Source: CAUZEO01 sp963578625 (GTDB taxonomy: Bacteria; Verrucomicrobiota; Kiritimatiellia; SLOV01). From it: a stretch of DNA of 8,122 bases. The DNA lies in the NCBI GenBank assembly GCA_963578625.1, contig CAUZEO010000246.1:1-8122 (forward strand), given 5' to 3'. The notes below the pieces were generated by a model. It did not search any database and was not told the origin of the DNA. It saw only the letters and a list, made by a program, of their open reading frames with translations. Shown here in pieces: positions 4,870-8,122 of the stretch. The translations under genes and the position numbers were made by a program. Each line of letters opens with the position of its first letter. Position 1 is the first letter of the stretch.

Positions 4870-6594
4870 ATGGCAACAAATCTAATTGAACCTCATGGCG
4901 GAGAGCTTGTAGACCTGTACGTCAGTGAGGAGAGAGCGGTCGAACTGAAGGAAGCGTCACGTGAGTGGCCTTCCTGGGATCTTACTCCGCGGCAGGTGTG
5001 TGATTTGGAGCTCATCGCGAACGGCGGGTTTTCTCCGCTGACCGGATTTCTCACACAGGCGGACTACGAGGGCGTTCTCGACAAGATGCGCCTCACGGAT
5101 GGAACTCTCTGGTCCATACCTATCACGCTCGATGTCACGGAAGAGATGGCCGGAAAACTGGAGGCGGGCAACCGGTTGGCGCTCCGCGATCTGGAAGGCA
5201 ATATGCTGGCAGTCCTGACTGTTTCGGAAAAATGGCAGCCGGACTTCAGCGTGGAAGCGGAGAAGGTATACGGGACGACGAACCAGGAGCATCCCGCGGT
5301 TGCGTACCTGATGAACCAATCCAACCCCTGGTACATCGGCGGTACCATCGAGGCGGTGCAGCCTCCAAAATATTACGATTTCGTGCAGTCTCGCATGACG
5401 CCTGAAGAAGTGAGGGCGAAATTCACAAAACTGGGTTGGCGGAAGGTCGTGGCCTTTCAAACCCGGAACCCCATGCATCGGGCGCACCAGGAATTGACGT
5501 TCCGCGCCGCCGCGGATCTGGAAGCCAACCTCCTGATTCACCCGGTGGTGGGCATGACGAAACCAGGCGACGTGGACCACTACACTCGCGTTCGTTGTTA
5601 TCACGCGATTCTGAAGCATTACCCGAAGAGTACGGTGCAGATGAGCCTGTTGCCTCTCGCGATGAGGATGGGCGGACCCAAAGAGGCAGTGTGGCATGCC
5701 ATTATTCGGAAGAACTTCGGCTGCACACACTTGATCGTGGGTCGCGATCACGCCGGACCGGGAAGCGACTCGAAGGGGAACGAATTCTACGGCCCGTATG
5801 ACGCGCAGGAGCTTTTAAAGCAGCACGAGGAAGAGCTGGGCATTGCCATGGTTCCGTTCCGGATGATGGTCTATGTGCCGGACAAGGATCAGTACATTCC
5901 GGTGGACGAAGTGGACGAGAACACGAAGACCGCCTCCATCTCCGGCACCGATTTGCGAGACAGGCTCGCCCGCGGAAGCGAAATCCCGTCGTGGTTCTCT
6001 TTTCCGGAAGTGGAGCAGGAGTTGCGGCGAACCCATCCGCCGCGCAGCAAGCAGGGATTCACCGTTTTCTTTACGGGTCTGAGTGGATCCGGCAAGAGCA
6101 CGATTGCAAACGTTCTTATGGCGAAGCTTCTCGAGATGGGCGGCCGCGCCGTGACGTTGTGGGACGGCGACATTGTTCGGAAGAACTTGTCGAGCGAGCT
6201 GGGCTTTTCCAAGGAACACCGCGACATCAACGTCCGGCGCATCGGATTTGTGGCCGCCCAGAACACGAAGAACGGCGGCATTGCGATCTGCGCGCCGATT
6301 GCTCCCTACGATGCGGTGCGAAGAGAGAATCGCGCAGCCATCACCGCGTACGGCGGGTATATCCTGGTGTACGTCAACACGTCGGTGGAGGAATGTGAGA
6401 AGCGCGATACCAAGGGGCTGTACGCCAAAGCGCGCGCGGGAATCATCAAGGAATTCACCGGCATCTCAGATCCATACGAAGTGCCCGAGGATGCGGATCT
6501 CATGCTCGATACCGTGGATACCACGCCGGAGGAGTGCGCCCAGCAGGTATTCCTGCATCTGGAAAAAGAAGGGTACATCGGCGCCCCCGGGTAA
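4870..6594 (+). CDS. sat-cysC: Bifunctional sulfate adenylyltransferase / adenylylsulfate kinase
   Basis: 574-residue cytosolic enzyme that activates sulfate in two steps: ATP sulfurylase makes APS, then APS kinase phosphorylates it to PAPS for assimilatory reduction or sulfation. The N-terminal Sat part (about 1-390) has QTRNPMHRAH (197-206, the nucleotide-binding QxRN and HxxH motifs), GRDHAGPG (291-298) and ISGTDLR (357-363). The C-terminal CysC part (about 396-574) has the P-loop GLSGSGKST (403-411), WDGDIVRKNLSSELGFS (431-447), DINVRR (452-457) and KGLYAKARAG (515-524). Residue A478, in APIAPY, stands where many APS kinases have the serine of ISPY/ISPH. I chose ATG 4870 over in-frame GTG 4861 because GAAGGG (4853-4858) sits 11 bases before the former and only 2 before the latter. 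It is divergent from rrf2, a likely regulator. Confidence 0.97.
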   Translation: MATNLIEPHGGELVDLYVSEERAVELKEASREWPSWDLTPRQVCDLELIANGGFSPLTGFLTQADYEGVLDKMRLTDGTLWSIPITLDVTEEMAGKLEAGNRLALRDLEGNMLAVLTVSEKWQPDFSVEAEKVYGTTNQEHPAVAYLMNQSNPWYIGGTIEAVQPPKYYDFVQSRMTPEEVRAKFTKLGWRKVVAFQTRNPMHRAHQELTFRAAADLEANLLIHPVVGMTKPGDVDHYTRVRCYHAILKHYPKSTVQMSLLPLAMRMGGPKEAVWHAIIRKNFGCTHLIVGRDHAGPGSDSKGNEFYGPYDAQELLKQHEEELGIAMVPFRMMVYVPDKDQYIPVDEVDENTKTASISGTDLRDRLARGSEIPSWFSFPEVEQELRRTHPPRSKQGFTVFFTGLSGSGKSTIANVLMAKLLEMGGRAVTLWDGDIVRKNLSSELGFSKEHRDINVRRIGFVAAQNTKNGGIAICAPIAPYDAVRRENRAAITAYGGYILVYVNTSVEECEKRDTKGLYAKARAGIIKEFTGISDPYEVPEDADLMLDTVDTTPEECAQQVFLHLEKEGYIGAPG

Positions 6595-6620
6595 TCGGGA
6601 AAATCGCCTTTACGCTGATC

Positions 6621-6655
6621 ATGGGCCTTCGGGTCATTGGGAGATTAGGCCTCAT
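6621..6655. terminator. Weak hairpin in the convergent sat/cysC-VWA gap
   Basis: ATGGGCCT (6621-6628) can pair with AGGCCTCAT (6647-6655) with one bulged base and an 18-base loop. It lies between two convergent genes and overlaps the VWA stop codon. There is no T-run on either strand, so termination by this structure is doubtful. Confidence 0.2.
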
Positions 6656-7856
6656 GCATGGGGCATCCTGCCGCAGGGGAGAGATCGAGCGTGTGGGTAT
6701 GATGTTTCGTGCGCTCGTAAGCGTCGTCGGCGTTGTAAAGATCCAGCGCCCGGTCCTGTGAGACCGCGATCTCGTTCGAGATTACCGCTTTTCGGATTTC
6801 CGCGTTTGCGGAGTCCTTGACTTCATCGTCGCGACCACTGAAGCGAGCCTTTGTGGATCCGGATGCCTGCTCCTTCCGTTGCGAAAAGGCGTTTTCGTAG
6901 GAGCATTTGGCCGATGCGATTTCCATGATTGTGCCATCGTTGCCGGCGGGCACCTCAACTTCCACCAGCGCGTATTTCTCCTGTCCGCCATAGAGCGGGT
7001 TCATGTAGAGCTTCACGGTGTCGCCCTTGATCTGGCCATCGCGCCCGATAATGCGAACGGAACGAACGCCGGCGGGACAGGTAATCTCGACGAGGATCTG
7101 TCGCGCGGCCACGCTCAACATATCACCGAGTTCCTTGGCAAATATTCGCGGCAGGTCGACACTGGATTCCACGAAGCAGTGATTGCCGTCGCTGGCCTCG
7201 GCCATTTGCGTCATCAGGTCTTCGTTGAAGTCGGCGCCGACGCCTACCGTCGTGACCGAGATGCCTTCCTTCAGGAGCCCGGTGCCCAACCGGGCCGGGT
7301 CAGCCGGCGAGTTGGGGCCCACGTTGGCCAGTCCGTCGGAGAGAAGAATGAGGCGGTGGATGTACGGATTGGGCATATTCTTTTTCAGTTCGGCTGCTCC
7401 CTGGCTGACGCTGCCGAAAAGAGCGGTGTTTTCGCGGGGCTGGACGCCGTGAATACGGCTTTCCATCCACTCGGTAAGACTGGCGCTCTGAGCGGGAATA
7501 AGAGAATCGACTTCATGGTCATAAACCACAAGAGAGAAGATGTCGTTCCGGTTGAGGCGGCGAAGGGCTTCCACTGCCGCTTCGCGCGCTTTTTAGCTCT
7601 TATTGCCGGACATGGATCCGGACCGGTCCAGCACGATACCCAGGTTGACCGGGGGCCGTTCCACCTTTTGGTCTGGGGGCGGGGCGTCCGGTGAAATCTT
7701 AATGACCGTGGTTTGCGGGGTATCGGCGGGAAGAACCTTGCGGTCGAGATCGACACCACAGCGTAGAAGCGGATGTTCCTCCGTGGCGGGAGCGGAGGTT
7801 GTCCGCGCAGATACGAAGAGAGTCAATATTGCAGGAGCAAACTGTTTGTAGTTCAT
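6645..7856 (-). pseudogene. Secreted von Willebrand factor A domain protein, interrupted by an in-frame TAA
   Basis: One reading frame of 404 codons encodes a secreted or periplasmic VWA protein with a stop at codon 88. The start is well supported: AGAAGGA (7864-7870) precedes ATG 7856 with 7-base spacing. MNYKQFAPAILTLFVSARTTSA looks like a signal peptide; C33 is too late and not in a lipobox. The VWA domain starts near residue 70 with the metal-site motif LDRSGSMSG (76-84). Codon 88 is TAA (7595-7593), and the frame then continues KAREAAVEALRRLNRNDIFS without a shift. The other metal-site residues follow in ENTALFG (threonine 144) and LLSDGLANVG (aspartate 174). The downstream open part alone (GTG 7574, 309 residues) lacks the metal motif and signal peptide. 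Known VWA proteins of this type bind protein partners through the metal site; the specific role is unknown. It could be a true pseudogene, a sequencing error or readthrough. Confidence 0.85.
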
Positions 7857-7863
7857 TTTACGT

Positions 7864-7870
7864 TCCTTCT
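7864..7870 (-). promoter_or_regulatory. Strong ribosome binding site of the VWA gene
   Basis: AGAAGGA on the minus strand lies 7 bases upstream of the ATG at 7856. It fixes the start of the reading frame that carries the signal peptide, and it shows that the upstream 87-codon piece belongs to a properly initiated gene. Confidence 0.7.
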
Positions 7871-8033
7871 GTAAGCGAGAGTTTTGAGCCGCTTTTCGGC
7901 CCGTTGTTCATACTACTATCCGTATGGTGAGGCCTTCTTCGGGTCAGGAGTCCGTAAATGAGTTGTAAAAAAAATTGTCATGCGTTACCGTGGCAGCCCG
8001 TTTTGCATGGGAAATGCGTAAGGCCTGAGCACG

Positions 8034-8122
8034 ATGAGCACCGACACCCAGCCAGCCCCTGAAGATCAGGGGGACGCAAAAGTTTCGCAGGATCTTTTGC
8101 TGGATTTGAATTTTGTGCCCGA
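8034..8122 (+). CDS. Unrecognised protein, N-terminal fragment running off the right edge
   Basis: Only the first 29 residues are in the window: MSTDTQPAPEDQGDAKVSQD followed by LLLDLNFVP. I do not recognise the family. The start is acidic and rich in Pro, Gln and Asp, probably a disordered tail, with a more hydrophobic DLLLDLNFVP segment after it; there is no signal peptide. ATG 8034 is the first good start because an in-frame TAA lies at 8019-8021. AAGG (8020-8023) sits 10 bases upstream as a modest ribosome site. It is divergent from the VWA gene across a 177-base spacer (7857-8033) in which I see no other gene. Being this short, it could still be a chance open frame. Confidence 0.5.
   Translation, partial: MSTDTQPAPEDQGDAKVSQDLLLDLNFVP

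Noticed and set aside
4957..5751. 264-codon minus-strand open frame inside sat/cysC.
   Set aside because: It is a shadow of the sat/cysC frame: it lies entirely within a gene with clear catalytic motifs and shows no domain of its own.
7574..7595. A programmed frameshift or recoding site in the VWA gene.
   Set aside because: The frame is identical before and after the TAA, so no frameshift is needed, and I see no selenocysteine-type element or other recoding signal. Stop reassignment is unlikely because TAA ends other genes here.
6879..7694. 271-codon plus-strand open frame opposite the VWA gene.
   Set aside because: It is antisense to a convincing VWA domain and has no recognisable motif; GC-rich codon bias explains the open frame.

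Overview
The window looks like chromosomal DNA from a GC-rich bacterium. It carries five recognisable protein-coding loci with ordinary metabolic roles, plus one new gene running off the right edge. The gene set is a CobA-HemD fusion, a bifunctional Sat-CysC, an Rrf2 regulator and a secreted VWA protein. Together with AT-rich 'ATTCGATATTCGA'-type intergenic repeats, it is reminiscent of Planctomycetes or neighbouring uncultured phyla, but the sequence alone does not fix a taxon.

Layout. Positions 1-1094 (minus) hold hemL, whose C-terminus lies beyond the left edge. Positions 1095-1490 are a non-coding spacer containing a roughly 295-bp element with 30-bp inverted terminal repeats around a long imperfect hairpin. 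Then, all on the minus strand and reading right to left, come rrf2 (4140-4577), a short hemA (3182-4078) and a cobA/hemD fusion gene (1491-3200) whose GTG start overlaps the hemA end. A 292-bp divergent intergenic region separates rrf2 from sat/cysC on the plus strand (4870-6594). A convergent minus-strand gene for a secreted von Willebrand factor A protein follows (6645-7856) and is interrupted by one in-frame TAA. The first 29 codons of an unrecognised plus-strand gene (8034 onward) close the window.

How the genes fit together. HemA and HemL make 5-aminolevulinate from glutamyl-tRNA. The CobA-HemD fusion would make uroporphyrinogen III and methylate it to precorrin-2, the precursor of siroheme and cobalamin. 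Siroheme is the cofactor of assimilatory sulfite reductase, and Sat-CysC activates sulfate to PAPS. The Rrf2 protein between these two blocks lacks Fe-S ligand cysteines and could be a CymR-like sulfur regulator coordinating both; this last step is inference.

The main oddities are a HemA that ends before its usual dimerisation domain, a CobA-HemD protein with a degenerate SAM loop and an N-terminal extension resembling a decayed HemC domain, the inverted-repeat element, and the nonsense codon in the VWA gene. I see no defence system, CRISPR array, tRNA, rRNA or transposase. No clearly new multi-gene system is visible.
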